Assembly: GCA_964619055.1 (NCBI GenBank)
Contig: CAZUDB010000001.1
Span: 87,953 to 151,952, forward strand
Length of the DNA stretch: 64,000 nucleotides
From: CAYVUM01 sp964619055
GTDB lineage: Bacteria; Pseudomonadota; Alphaproteobacteria; Rhodospirillales; Defluviicoccaceae
Direction of reading: 5' to 3'
Notes under the pieces: generated by a model
Told to the model about the DNA's origin: nothing
The model's database searches: none
The model's input: the letters and a program-made list of their open reading frames with translations, nothing else
Position numbers and translations under genes: made by a program
Part shown: piece after piece, positions 51,356-60,336 of the stretch
Layout: the number at the start of each line of letters is the position of its first letter
Position numbering within the stretch: the stretch's first letter is position 1

Positions 51356-51745
51356 TTAAACGCGACGGCGCTTGCGCGGACGGCAGCCGTTGTGGGGAAT
51401 GGGGGTCACATCTCGAATCGAGCTGATAGTAAAGCCCGACGACTGAAGGGCGCGGAGCGCTGACTCCCGCCCCGACCCGGGCCCCTTGACTTCAACCTCA
51501 AGCGTTTTCATGCCGTGTTCTATGGCCTTGCGCGCAGCATCTTCGGCAGCGACTTGGGCGGCGTAGGGCGTCGACTTGCGTGAGCCCTTGAACCCCTGAG
51601 AACCCGCCGACGACCACGAGATTGCGTTGCCTTGAGCGTCAGTAATCGTGATCAGCGTGTTGTTGAAGGTCGCATTGATATGCGCCACACCGGAAGAAAT
51701 GTTCTTCCGTTCCCGACGCTTGGGCCGTTGCGGTGCTCTCGCCAT
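51356..51745 (-). CDS. rpsK: 30S ribosomal protein S11
   Basis: 129 residues; GVAHINATFNNTLITITDAQG and the C-terminal DVTPIPHNGCRPRKRRRV are the S11 signatures. 88 bases separate it from rpoA; that spacer has a GCCCC/GGGGC hairpin but no clear terminator. Confidence 0.98.
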   Translation of the reverse strand: MARAPQRPKRRERKNISSGVAHINATFNNTLITITDAQGNAISWSSAGSQGFKGSRKSTPYAAQVAAEDAARKAIEHGMKTLEVEVKGPGSGRESALRALQSSGFTISSIRDVTPIPHNGCRPRKRRRV

Positions 51746-51762
51746 GCCTAATCCAGTGCCGC

Positions 51763-52140
51763 CTACTTACCGACTTTTTTCTTGCCGGCAATCGGTTTCG
51801 CCTTGCCCTTACGCGTACGGGCGTTGGTGTGCGTCCGCTGTCCACGAACGGGAAGGCCGCGCCGGTGGCGAAGACCGCGATAACACCCCAGGTCCATCAG
51901 ACGCTTAATGTTCATAGCGACCTCTCGGCGCAGGTCGCCTTCCACAGTGTAGTCGCTGTCGATGACCTCGCGTAGCTGCAACACCTCGGCGTCACTCAAA
52001 TCGAACACACGCCGTTCTGGAGCGATGCCCATCCGAGCGCAGATCTCCCTGGCTCTAGTGCGGCCGACACCGTGAACATAAGTCAGCGCGATTTCAACAC
52101 GCTTACCAGACGGAATATTAACCCCAGCGATACGCGCCAC
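51763..52140 (-). CDS. rpsM: 30S ribosomal protein S13
   Basis: 125 residues; MARIAGVNIPSGKRVEIALT, YVHGVGRTRAREIC and the C-terminal RGLPVRGQRTHTNARTRKGK are diagnostic. Head of the alpha operon as seen here, 17 bases before rpsK. rpmJ is not present before it, as usual in this class. Confidence 0.98.
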   Translation of the reverse strand: MARIAGVNIPSGKRVEIALTYVHGVGRTRAREICARMGIAPERRVFDLSDAEVLQLREVIDSDYTVEGDLRREVAMNIKRLMDLGCYRGLRHRRGLPVRGQRTHTNARTRKGKAKPIAGKKKVGK

Positions 52141-52220
52141 CGTGGGCTCTCCTTAACATGACAGTGCGGGAAAGGGCAGACCCGAAATACAAGGCCACGC
52201 AGTATACGCGATAGCCGGAA

Positions 52221-52874
52221 CTAGTCAACCTTTGCCACCACGATTTCGATTTGTCGCGCTACCTCATCGATTTCCGCCATGCCGTCAATGTCGCGGATCA
52301 AACTCTGGCCGTGATAGTGGGCGATGAGCGGTTCGGTCTGATCGTGGTACTCGGCCAGCCGCGCCCGAACGGTTTCAGCATTGTCGTCGGCTCGGCGCGA
52401 AAAGGACGTGCCGCCGCAAGCATCGCAGACGCCATCCTTGGACGGCTTTTGGAACACCTCGTGGTAACCGGCGCCACAGTCATCACAAGTAAACCGGCCG
52501 GTAATTCGCTCGACCATGGCGTCATCGTCAACTCGGATGCAGATCACGTGGTCGATCCGGATGCCTTTGGCCTCCAACAGCGTGTCGAGCGCCTTGGCCT
52601 GACCGACAGTGCGCGGAAAGCCATCGAGAATGAAACCGGACTTGCAGTCTTCCTGATCGAGGCGGCGGCCGATCATTTCGATGATCACCTCGTCAGGCAC
52701 AAGGTGACCTTCCTTCATCAAAGCGCCTGCCTGGCGCCCAAGTTGGCTGCCGGCGGCAACTTCAGAACGAAGCATATCGCCTGTCGAAAGCTGAACCAAG
52801 CCTTGTCGATCTTCCAATCGCTTTGCCTGTGTTCCCTTTCCCGCCCCTGGTGGACCAAACAAAACCAAGTTCAT
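52221..52874 (-). CDS. adk: Adenylate kinase (zinc-finger LID type)
   Basis: 217 residues. The P-loop is LFGPPGAGKGTQAKRL; LSTGDMLR and DGFPRTVGQAKAL are nucleotide-binding motifs. The LID has a four-Cys set, CDDC at about 130 and CDAC 16 residues later, as in zinc-containing adenylate kinases. Overlaps the secY stop by ATGA, so translation is coupled. Confidence 0.97.
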   Translation of the reverse strand: MNLVLFGPPGAGKGTQAKRLEDRQGLVQLSTGDMLRSEVAAGSQLGRQAGALMKEGHLVPDEVIIEMIGRRLDQEDCKSGFILDGFPRTVGQAKALDTLLEAKGIRIDHVICIRVDDDAMVERITGRFTCDDCGAGYHEVFQKPSKDGVCDACGGTSFSRRADDNAETVRARLAEYHDQTEPLIAHYHGQSLIRDIDGMAEIDEVARQIEIVVAKVD

Positions 52875-54226
52875 CCACGTTTCCCCCGAAGCTTGGCCTT
52901 TTTAATCAGGCCTTCGTACTGGTGAGCCAGCAAGTGGGATTGGACCTGGCTAACCGTATCTAGCGTCACCGTGACAACGATCAGCAAACTGGTCCCACCG
53001 AAGTAGAAGGGAACAGCAAGGCGGGAAATCAAGATCTCCGGTAACAGGCACACGATCGAGAGGTAAGCTGCACCGACGACGGTTAGACGTGTGAGGACTT
53101 TATCGATGTACTCGGCGGTGTTTTTGCCCGGACGAATGCCCGGTATGAATCCGCCATATTTTTTGAGATTATCCGCCGTGTCCGCCGGATTAAACACAAC
53201 AGATGTGTAGAAAAAGGCAAAGAACACGATTAAGCTGACGTACAATAAGAGGTAAAGCGGCTGCCCGCGGCCCAGATAGGCCGCGATCGCGGACATCCAT
53301 TCCGAACCACCGCCACCAACGCCTCCGGCTGAAAATTCGATCACGGTGATGGGCATTAGCAGGATGGAGCTGGCGAAAATGGGCGGAATCACACCTGCCG
53401 TGTTCAGCTTCAAAGGAAGGTGCGAGCTTTCACCCGCCGTCGCCCGGTTCCCCTGAACTCGCTTGGGATACTGGATAATGATCCGCCGCTGCGCACGCTC
53501 AACGAAAACGACGAAGAACACAACGGCGACTGCCATAACCAGCAGCGCGATGATGAAGCCGGCCGACAGTGCTCCAGTTCGCCCCAGTTCCAGGGTGCCG
53601 GCGAGTGCACCCGGGAGTTCCGCAACAATCCCGGCGAAGATAATAAGCGAAATACCGTTGCCGACGCCGCGGGCGGTAATCTGCTCACCCAACCACATCA
53701 GGAACATCGTACCGCCCACGAGCGTGACTACGGTCGTAAACCGGAAAAACCAGCCGGGATCCATCACCGCTGATCCCGCAGACGATTGCATTCCCTCCAG
53801 GCCCAGGGCCAACGCGTAAGCCTGGACTATGGTAATCGCGACCGTGAGATAGCGCGTGTACTGATTGATCCGTTTCCGCCCACTTTCGCCCTCTTTTTTC
53901 ATGGCCTCCAACGACGGCACAACCGCAGTCATCAACTGCATAATGATGGATGCCGAGATGTAGGGCATGATGTTGAGAGCAAAGATGGTCATGCGACCGA
54001 GGGCGCCGCCGGCAAACATATTGACCATGCCGAGGATGCCGCCGGCTTGGCGCTCAAAAAAATCAGCAACGGCCATCGGATCGATACCGGGCAACGGAAT
54101 GTATGTGCCCACTCGGTACACAACCAACGCCAACAAGGTAAACAGCAGACGCTTCTTGAGTTCGGTCGCCTTGGCAAAGGCGCCCAAACTCAGGTTTGCT
54201 GCAAACTGCTCGGCGGCTGAGGCCAT
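52871..54226 (-). CDS. secY: Protein translocase subunit SecY
   Basis: 451 residues, ten membrane helices, core channel of the Sec translocon. RLLFTLLALVVYRVGTYIPLPGID, FALNIMPYISASIIMQL (plug region) and NPADTADNLKKYGGFIPGIRPG are conserved. Lies between rplO and adk in the spc operon. Confidence 0.98.
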   Translation of the reverse strand: MASAAEQFAANLSLGAFAKATELKKRLLFTLLALVVYRVGTYIPLPGIDPMAVADFFERQAGGILGMVNMFAGGALGRMTIFALNIMPYISASIIMQLMTAVVPSLEAMKKEGESGRKRINQYTRYLTVAITIVQAYALALGLEGMQSSAGSAVMDPGWFFRFTTVVTLVGGTMFLMWLGEQITARGVGNGISLIIFAGIVAELPGALAGTLELGRTGALSAGFIIALLVMAVAVVFFVVFVERAQRRIIIQYPKRVQGNRATAGESSHLPLKLNTAGVIPPIFASSILLMPITVIEFSAGGVGGGGSEWMSAIAAYLGRGQPLYLLLYVSLIVFFAFFYTSVVFNPADTADNLKKYGGFIPGIRPGKNTAEYIDKVLTRLTVVGAAYLSIVCLLPEILISRLAVPFYFGGTSLLIVVTVTLDTVSQVQSHLLAHQYEGLIKKAKLRGKRG

Positions 54227-54239
54227 CGCTTTAGGTGCC

Positions 54240-54809
54240 TTATGTGTCCGGTGAGGCGTCGAGTGAGGTGTCCGATGCGGTGCCAGGAGCCGCGGTCGGT
54301 GCTTCCGCGACGTCAGCCACGCTCTGATCCTGGCCGATCACTGGCGCTTTTCCTGGCGTCAACGTCACGGAGCCACCGGCAGCCTCAATACGCTCCACCG
54401 CAGACCGCGACGCTGCCGTGACGGTCAGAGAAACAGCCGTGGTAATAGGCCCATGCGCCAGCACGCGCACGCCATCCCGCTTGCGCTTGAACAGTCCAGC
54501 GGCCTGCAGCGACGCCTCGGTAACGGCCGTCGGGTCAAGCTTGCCCGCGTCGAGCGCTTTCTGGAGCCGACCAAGATTGACGACGACAAACTCCTTGCGG
54601 AACGGATTCTTGAAGCCGCGTTTGGGCGTGCGACGATAGAGCGGCATCTGCCCGCCCTCGAAACCCGCCGGCATCCCTTTGCCCGCTCGAGCCTTTTGGC
54701 CCTTGTGGCCCTTGCCGCTGGTCTTGCCCGTTCCAGATCCAATCCCTCGGCCGATCCGCTTGCGCGCCCTGGTGGCCCCAGGATTGTCTCTTAGCTCATT
54801 CAGTCGCAT
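54240..54809 (-). CDS. rplO: 50S ribosomal protein L15 with extended C-terminal tail
   Basis: 189 residues. MRLNELRDNPGATRARKRIG, the Gly/Lys-rich KTSGKGHKGQKARAG and PLYRRTPKRGF are the L15 signatures. The last 30 or so residues (VADVAEAPTAAPGTASDTSL...) are an Ala/Asp/Thr-rich tail not found in the usual 145-160-residue protein. ATG 54809 chosen over an upstream ATG at 54845. Confidence 0.97.
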   Translation of the reverse strand: MRLNELRDNPGATRARKRIGRGIGSGTGKTSGKGHKGQKARAGKGMPAGFEGGQMPLYRRTPKRGFKNPFRKEFVVVNLGRLQKALDAGKLDPTAVTEASLQAAGLFKRKRDGVRVLAHGPITTAVSLTVTAASRSAVERIEAAGGSVTLTPGKAPVIGQDQSVADVAEAPTAAPGTASDTSLDASPDT

Positions 54810-54841
54810 CGTATTCTCGCTTCCGTCGATCGGGCTAATCG

Positions 54842-55060
54842 TCAATCCACACTGTCTACCCGGACAAGGTGGCTCACCTTGGAAATCATGCCCCGCACCG
54901 CGGGCGTGTCTTCGAGCTCTCGGCTCCGGTTAACTTTGTCGAGGCCAAGACCACGAAGGGTCGCGCGTTGATCACGAGGCCGGCCAATGCCGCTGTTTAC
55001 TTGCGTGACCCGCAAGGTCGGCCCATCGCTTGGGTCCGTTGATTTCGCCTTTTTCACCAC
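54842..55060 (-). CDS. rpmD: 50S ribosomal protein L30
   Basis: 72 residues from tandem GTG codons at 55060/55057, with GGAGAG eight bases upstream. LRVTQVNSGIGRPRDQRATL and GLGLDKVNRSRELEDTPAVRGM are the L30 core. The open frame continues upstream into rpsE, but no other start has a ribosome site. Confidence 0.95.
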   Translation of the reverse strand: MVKKAKSTDPSDGPTLRVTQVNSGIGRPRDQRATLRGLGLDKVNRSRELEDTPAVRGMISKVSHLVRVDSVD

Positions 55061-55073
55061 CGCGATCTCTCCA

Positions 55074-55646
55074 TCAGCGGCCGCGGCCGAAGCCGGTGCC
55101 GTCACCCCGGCGGGCAACCAGATCACCGATCTTGCGGCCACGCCGAGCGGCCACTGATCGCGGCGAGTTGCAGTTCCGGAGCGCTTCGAACGTGGCCCGG
55201 ATCATGTTGTGCGGGTTGGCCGTTCCTGTGGACTTGGCCACCACGTCCTGGACACCCATCGTCTCGAAAACGGCCCGCATGGGACCACCGGCGATCACGC
55301 CGGTTCCCGGCGGTGCCGCCCGCAGGACGACCTGGCCGGCGCCGTAGTGACCTCGAACGTCGTGGTGGAGGGTTCGGCCATCACGCAGAGGCACCCGCAT
55401 CATGGTGTACTTGGCGCGATCCGTTGCTTTGCGGATAGCCTCGGGAACTTCTCGCGCCTTTCCGGTGCCGAAGCCGACGCGACCGCGACCGTCACCCACA
55501 ACAACGAGAGCAGCGAACGAAAAGCGCCGGCCACCTTTGACGACCTTGGCCACACGGTTGATGTGGACCAGCTTGTCACTGAGTTCGGTCTCTTCCGCGG
55601 ACTGAGATGCGCCTTCGCCCCGCCGGCCCTGTGGTTTGCGTGCCAT
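55074..55646 (-). CDS. rpsE: 30S ribosomal protein S5
   Basis: 190 residues; LVHINRVAKVVKGGRRFSFA, VGFGTGKAREVPEAI and GVIAGGPMRAVFETMGVQDV are diagnostic. spc operon, 13 bases before rpmD. Confidence 0.98.
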   Translation of the reverse strand: MARKPQGRRGEGASQSAEETELSDKLVHINRVAKVVKGGRRFSFAALVVVGDGRGRVGFGTGKAREVPEAIRKATDRAKYTMMRVPLRDGRTLHHDVRGHYGAGQVVLRAAPPGTGVIAGGPMRAVFETMGVQDVVAKSTGTANPHNMIRATFEALRNCNSPRSVAARRGRKIGDLVARRGDGTGFGRGR

Positions 55647-55659
55647 AATTGTCCGTTCC

Positions 55660-56022
55660 TCAGAATTTCAAGCCGCCCTCACGGGCGGAATCCGCGAGCG
55701 CCTGCACGCGACCGTGATAGCGATACCCACCGCGATCAAACATCACCTCGGTAATACCAGCGGCGAGCGCGCGCTCTGCGATCAACTGACCCACCGCCTT
55801 GGCCGCGTCGCGATCGCAGCCCTTGGCCAGCGTTTCCTTCAAGGCCTTGTCTCGGCTTGATGCTGCAGCCAAGGTGCGGCCAGCCACATCGTCAATCACC
55901 TGGACATAGATGTGCTTGCTGGACCGAAACACGGACATCCGATGACGTCCCCGGGACCGCTGGCGCAACCGATACCGGGTCCGCTGCCTGCGCCGGTTAA
56001 ACAGCTCCAGATCGTTGGCCAT
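55660..56022 (-). CDS. rplR: 50S ribosomal protein L18
   Basis: 120 residues; RRRQRTRYRLRQRSRGRHRM, LSVFRSSKHIYVQVIDD-like segment and the C-terminal FDRGGYRYHGRVQALADSAR identify L18. Starts three bases after the rplF stop. Confidence 0.98.
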   Translation of the reverse strand: MANDLELFNRRRQRTRYRLRQRSRGRHRMSVFRSSKHIYVQVIDDVAGRTLAAASSRDKALKETLAKGCDRDAAKAVGQLIAERALAAGITEVMFDRGGYRYHGRVQALADSAREGGLKF

Positions 56023-56025
56023 GGC

Positions 56026-56562
56026 CTACTTCTTCTTACCTTCCTTGCGCAGAACAAATTCACCCTCGTAGCGGAGGCCCTTACCCTTGTAGGGCTCCAC
56101 CGGGCGATAGGACCTAAGCTCAGCCGCCACCTGGCCGACGCGCTGCTTGTCTGCACCGCTGACGGTGATGTGGGTCTGATCCGGGCACTCAATCTTGATG
56201 CCGTCGGGGATCGGGTAACGGATCTCGTGACTATAGCCCAACTGCAGCACGATATCACGACCCTGAATTTGAGCGCGGTATCCCACGCCCTGGATTTCCA
56301 GTTTTTTGACAAACCCTTCATGGACGCCTTGGACAATGTTTTGCACGACGCTACGCGCCGTGCCCCACATCATGCGGTGACGACGGGACGAGATCTGACG
56401 CGGGTTGATACGGAGCTCCGCTCCCTCCTGGACGACGTCCACTTCATCCATAAGCGTGGTCTTCATCTCGCCTAGCTTGCCCTTGGCGGCGATGGTTTGG
56501 CCGGCGATGGTCACGGTGACACCGCTCGGAACCTGCACGGGATACTTGCCAACGCGGGACAT
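56026..56562 (-). CDS. rplF: 50S ribosomal protein L6
   Basis: 178 residues; MSRVGKYPVQVPSGVTV, GVGYRAQIQGRDIVLQLGYSH and PYKGKGLRYEGEFVLRKEGK are diagnostic of L6. Confidence 0.98.
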   Translation of the reverse strand: MSRVGKYPVQVPSGVTVTIAGQTIAAKGKLGEMKTTLMDEVDVVQEGAELRINPRQISSRRHRMMWGTARSVVQNIVQGVHEGFVKKLEIQGVGYRAQIQGRDIVLQLGYSHEIRYPIPDGIKIECPDQTHITVSGADKQRVGQVAAELRSYRPVEPYKGKGLRYEGEFVLRKEGKKK

Positions 56563-56619
56563 GGTCAGACGTTCCTCCCCATTCGCGGCGCGACGCCGGG
56601 GATGCTCAAGGTGCTCACA

Positions 56620-57018
56620 TCAAAAGACATGGCACAACACCTCCCCACCCACGTTCTTTTCCCGTGCCTCCGCATCGGACAGAACGCCGCGTGGCGTTGA
56701 CAATATTGAAATTCCAAGACCATTATACACTCTCGGCAAATCGTCGATCTTGGAATAGACGCGGCGCCCGGGCTTCGACACCCGCTTTATCTCTTTAATG
56801 ACCGGCTGGCCTTCGTGATACTTCAACTCGATGCGTATTTCACTCACGCCTGGCCGACACTCATACATTTCGTAGCCGCGGATATAGCCCTCCCGTTCCA
56901 GCACCGCCAGAACGTTGCTGCGAAAACGCGACGCGGGTGCACTGATGGCTGGCTTTCGCGCCCGCTGACCATTTCGGATCCGGGTTAGCATATCACCAAG
57001 GGGGTCGGTCATCGCCAT
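56620..57018 (-). CDS. rpsH: 30S ribosomal protein S8
   Basis: 132 residues; MAMTDPLGDMLTRIRNGQRA and the C-terminal GISILSTPRGVLSDAEAREK are diagnostic. ATG 57018 (or 57012) follows a GAGG site; the longer frame into rpsN is not coding. Confidence 0.98.
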   Translation of the reverse strand: MAMTDPLGDMLTRIRNGQRARKPAISAPASRFRSNVLAVLEREGYIRGYEMYECRPGVSEIRIELKYHEGQPVIKEIKRVSKPGRRVYSKIDDLPRVYNGLGISILSTPRGVLSDAEAREKNVGGEVLCHVF

Positions 57019-57043
57019 CGCGGTTGTGTCCTCAAACCTTACC

Positions 57044-57349
57044 TTACCAGCTGGACTTGACCATGCCGGGAATCTGCCCGTTCGAGGCCAAATCACGGAG
57101 CGCAACCCGACAGAGCTTGAACTTGCGGTAGTTGCCGCGCGGGCGGCCGGTCAACTCGCAGCGCAGCCGCACTCGGCTCTTGGCGCCGTTGCGCGGAAGC
57201 TGCGCCAACTTCACGCGGGCTCCAAAGCGATCCTCTGGCGCCAGCGACTCATCCTTCGCCATGAATTTCAGCCGCTCTCGGCGCGCGGCAAACTGCTTCG
57301 CCATCCGATCGCGCTTGCGATTGCGTTCAACCATCGCCTTCTTTGCCAT
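57044..57349 (-). CDS. rpsN: 30S ribosomal protein S14 (zinc-free form)
   Basis: 101 residues; MAKKAMVERNRKRDRMAKQF and RCELTGRPRGNYRKFKLCRV. No CxxC pairs, so it is the long zinc-independent type, standard for proteobacteria. Confidence 0.98.
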   Translation of the reverse strand: MAKKAMVERNRKRDRMAKQFAARRERLKFMAKDESLAPEDRFGARVKLAQLPRNGAKSRVRLRCELTGRPRGNYRKFKLCRVALRDLASNGQIPGMVKSSW

Positions 57350-57370
57350 CGTTCTTGTCTCCGCCCCCAG

Positions 57371-57919
57371 TTAGTTCGCAAACGGCATGTCGAACGCCTT
57401 CAGCAAAGCGACACCCTCGGCGTTCGTCGCGGCCGTCGTACAGATCACAATATCGAGCCCTCGGATATCATCGACCTTGTCATAGTCGATTTCCGCAAAC
57501 ACGATCTGCTCCTTCAAGCCCATAGAGAAGTTACCATTGCCATCGAAGCTCTTTCGCGAGACGCCGCGAAAGTCGCGCAAGCGCGGCAAGGCAATCGTGA
57601 TAAGGCGATCCAAAAACTCATACATATGATCGCGCCGTAGTGTTACTTTGCAGCCGATGGCCATGCCTTCTCGCAGCTTGAAAGATGCCACAGATTTTCG
57701 CGCCTTTGTCACCACAGGTCTCTGGCCTGAAATCAACGTTAGCTCGTTGACTGCAGAGTCAACCTTTTTGCGATCGGCCACGCCCTCGCCGACGCCCATG
57801 TTTAGCACAATCTTCTCAAGCTTCGGCACCTGCATCGGATTTTTGTATTCGAACTCCTCCATCATCTTTGGTCGAACGATGGTCCGATAGTGCTCCTTAA
57901 GGCGGGTTATCTCTGCCAT
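57371..57919 (-). CDS. rplE: 50S ribosomal protein L5
   Basis: 182 residues; LKEHYRTIVRPKMMEEF, VPKLEKIVLNMGVGEGVADR and GQRPVVTKARKSVASFKLRE are L5 signatures. Four bases separate its start from the rplX stop. Confidence 0.98.
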   Translation of the reverse strand: MAEITRLKEHYRTIVRPKMMEEFEYKNPMQVPKLEKIVLNMGVGEGVADRKKVDSAVNELTLISGQRPVVTKARKSVASFKLREGMAIGCKVTLRRDHMYEFLDRLITIALPRLRDFRGVSRKSFDGNGNFSMGLKEQIVFAEIDYDKVDDIRGLDIVICTTAATNAEGVALLKAFDMPFAN

Positions 57920-57923
57920 GGCT

Positions 57924-58238
57924 TTACCTGTCGATTATCTCGCCGGACCGCTTCGCAAAGCGGACTTTGCGACCGTCCTCCAGAAACTTGAAACCAATCC
58001 GCGTCGCTTCGCCGGTCTTTGGATCCACATGGGCCAAGTTGGAGATGTGAATCGGTGACTCCTTGTCGAGAATACCGCCGCTGGTGGCTTGGCTCGGCCG
58101 CGTGTGACGCTTAACCATGTTAACGCCCTGCACAATCGCGCGGCTCTCCTTGGTCAACACCCGTAGAACTTCCCCGGTCTGCCCTCGGCTCCGACCGGTG
58201 AGCACGACGACGCGATCACCCTTCTTGATGCGCTGCAT
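57924..58238 (-). CDS. rplX: 50S ribosomal protein L24
   Basis: 104 residues; the KOW motif is IKKGDRVVVLTGRSRGQTGE, followed by VQGVNMVKRHTRPSQATSGG. Starts one base from the rplN stop. Confidence 0.98.
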   Translation of the reverse strand: MQRIKKGDRVVVLTGRSRGQTGEVLRVLTKESRAIVQGVNMVKRHTRPSQATSGGILDKESPIHISNLAHVDPKTGEATRIGFKFLEDGRKVRFAKRSGEIIDR

Positions 58239-58239
58239 C

Positions 58240-58608
58240 TCAAAGCACCTCCGGAGCCAACGAGATAATCTTCATGTACCCTCGACCGCGCAGCTCTCGG
58301 GTCACAGGACCAAAAATGCGCGTGCCGATGGGCTCGCCCTGTTTGTTGATCAGCACCGCCGCGTTGCGATCGAAACGGATCGACGAGCCGTCCTGACGCC
58401 GAACGTCCTTCGCCGTCCGCACCACGACCGCGCGCAACACGTCGCCCTTTTTCACGCGACCGCGCGGGATCGCCTCCTTCACGGACACAACAATGATATC
58501 GCCAACGCTTGCGAACCGCCGCTGTGAGCCGCCCAGGACGCGGATGCATCGGACCCGGCGCGCACCAGAATTGTCGGCCACGTCCAAATCCGTCTCTTCC
58601 TGAATCAT
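58240..58608 (-). CDS. rplN: 50S ribosomal protein L14
   Basis: 122 residues; MIQEETDLDVADNSGARRVR and FDRNAAVLINKQGEPIGTRI with the C-terminal KIISLAPEVL identify L14. A 77-base gap precedes it (end of rpsQ to its start), the usual S10/spc boundary. Confidence 0.98.
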   Translation of the reverse strand: MIQEETDLDVADNSGARRVRCIRVLGGSQRRFASVGDIIVVSVKEAIPRGRVKKGDVLRAVVVRTAKDVRRQDGSSIRFDRNAAVLINKQGEPIGTRIFGPVTRELRGRGYMKIISLAPEVL

Positions 58609-58685
58609 CTCCGCGCTTCCTTAGTCGTCTTCTCAGGCTCCGCGCCAAGGGCACCAAGCCGTCAAATCAGCCTTCACGCCACTGC

Positions 58686-58973
58686 TTAATCCACGGCAGA
58701 GGCAGCTTCCGCCTCGCCGTTCGCGACTGCCGTGGGCACATCGGCGTCAAGCAGGACTTCCCAACACTTGCGCCGCGACAAGGGCCGACACTCACGAATG
58801 CGTACAACGTCGCCAACCCGAACCTCGTTGCTCTCATCGTGGGCAAGATAGCGCTTGGACTGGCGAACATACTTTTTGTAGATCGGGTTCATGACGCGTC
58901 GTTCGATCTTGACGACGACGGTCTTGTCCATCTTGTCACTGACGACAACGCCCTGCATGACACGACGCGGCAT
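58686..58973 (-). CDS. rpsQ: 30S ribosomal protein S17
   Basis: 95 residues; MPRRVMQGVVVSDKMDKTVV and GDVVRIRECRPLSRRKCWEV are diagnostic. Alanine-rich C-terminal extension of about 18 residues. Confidence 0.97.
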   Translation of the reverse strand: MPRRVMQGVVVSDKMDKTVVVKIERRVMNPIYKKYVRQSKRYLAHDESNEVRVGDVVRIRECRPLSRRKCWEVLLDADVPTAVANGEAEAASAVD

Positions 58974-58987
58974 GGCTACGGCTCTCC

Positions 58988-59194
58988 TTACGACGCCGCG
59001 ACAGCATCACGCCGCTTCGCACCCAGGATCGTCTTGACCCGTGCGATGTCGCGGCGCACCTGCTGGCGACGTGCGGTGTTCTCCAGCTGACCGCTGGCGG
59101 CTTGAAACCTAAGATTGAAGGATTCTTTCCGCAGTTGGACAAGCTGATCCCTAAGTTCGTCAACGGATCGCGTCCGCAACTCCTCGGCTTTCAT
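58988..59194 (-). CDS. rpmC: 50S ribosomal protein L29
   Basis: 68 residues; MKAEELRTRSVDELRDQLVQ and LRFQAASGQLENTARRQQVR are diagnostic. ATG 59194 lies four bases after the rplP stop; the longer frame overlaps rplP and is not coding. Confidence 0.97.
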   Translation of the reverse strand: MKAEELRTRSVDELRDQLVQLRKESFNLRFQAASGQLENTARRQQVRRDIARVKTILGAKRRDAVAAS

Positions 59195-59198
59195 GACG

Positions 59199-59618
59199 TC
59201 AATCCTCCACGCCCGTGCGGCTGACAAAGCGGGTCCGCAGCGGCAACTTGGCCGCAGCCAGACGAAACGCCTCCCGCGCCACCACCGAAGAAACACCGTC
59301 GATCTCAAACATGATCCGTCCCGGCTTCACCTTGGCGACCCAGAACTCGACCGAGCCCTTACCACTGCCCATGCGCACTTCCGCCGGCTTACTGGTGACC
59401 GGCACATCCGGAAAGATTCGGATCCACACCCGGCCGGTGCGTCGCATGTAACGAGTCATGGCACGCCGTGCCGCCTCGATCTGGCGCGCGGTCACGCGCT
59501 CCGGCGTGGTCGCCTTCAAACCGAAGGATCCAAACGCAAGCTGACCGCCGCCCTTGGTCATGCCCTTGATGCGGCCCTTGTGCTGCTTGCGGTACTTTGT
59601 GCGCTTTGGTGACAACAT
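59199..59618 (-). CDS. rplP: 50S ribosomal protein L16
   Basis: 139 residues; MLSPKRTKYRKQHKGRIKGM, RYMRRTGRVWIRIFPD and GSGKGSVEFWVAKVKPG are L16 signatures. Confidence 0.98.
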   Translation of the reverse strand: MLSPKRTKYRKQHKGRIKGMTKGGGQLAFGSFGLKATTPERVTARQIEAARRAMTRYMRRTGRVWIRIFPDVPVTSKPAEVRMGSGKGSVEFWVAKVKPGRIMFEIDGVSSVVAREAFRLAAAKLPLRTRFVSRTGVED

Positions 59619-59658
59619 AGTTTCAGTCCGGCGTTCCTAACGCTGCTCCTGTCTGGGT

Positions 59659-60336
59659 TCAGCGGTTGGGCTGTTGTTCAAGAGCGCGTTTGTCTACGGC
59701 CATGGGATCGTGGGCCATAATGTCGCCCCGATAGACCCAGACTTTGACCCCGCAAACCCCATAAGTGGTGCGTGCCTCGGCGAACCCGTAATCCACATGA
59801 GCGCGAAGGGTGTGCAGCGGCACCCGCCCCTCGCGGTACCAAACGGAACGCGCGATCTCAGCACCGCCCAAACGACCGGCACAGTTGATCCGAATCCCCT
59901 GCGCACCGAGCCGCATGGCTGATTGCACGACCCGCTTCATGGCCCGACGCGAGGACACCCGCCGCTCGAGCTGTTGGGCCACATTCTCGGCAACAAGCTG
60001 GGCGTCCACCTCGGGCTTGCGGATCTCGACGATGTTAAGATGTACGTCCGCACCGGCGATCTTTGTCAGCTCCCGGCGGAGCTTCTCGATATCGGCGCCC
60101 TTCTTGCCGATGACAACGCCGGGCCTGGCCGTGTGAATCGTGATGCGCGCACGCTTGGCCGGTCGCTCGATGACAATGCGCGACACACCCGCCTGGGCCA
60201 GCTTACCGCGCAGCTTCTCACGAATGCGCAAGTCCTCATGGAGCAAGCCTGCGTAGGTGTCGTCAGCATACCAGCGCGAGTCCCAGGTACGATGAATGCC
60301 GAGGCGAAGCCCAATTGGATTGACTTTTTGACCCAT
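59659..60336 (-). CDS. rpsC: 30S ribosomal protein S3
   Basis: 225 residues; MGQKVNPIGLRLGIHRTWDS, the KH domain with GVVIGKKGADIEKLRREL, and INCAGRLGGAEIARSVWYRE. Start and the rplV stop overlap by one base. Confidence 0.98.
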   Translation of the reverse strand: MGQKVNPIGLRLGIHRTWDSRWYADDTYAGLLHEDLRIREKLRGKLAQAGVSRIVIERPAKRARITIHTARPGVVIGKKGADIEKLRRELTKIAGADVHLNIVEIRKPEVDAQLVAENVAQQLERRVSSRRAMKRVVQSAMRLGAQGIRINCAGRLGGAEIARSVWYREGRVPLHTLRAHVDYGFAEARTTYGVCGVKVWVYRGDIMAHDPMAVDKRALEQQPNR

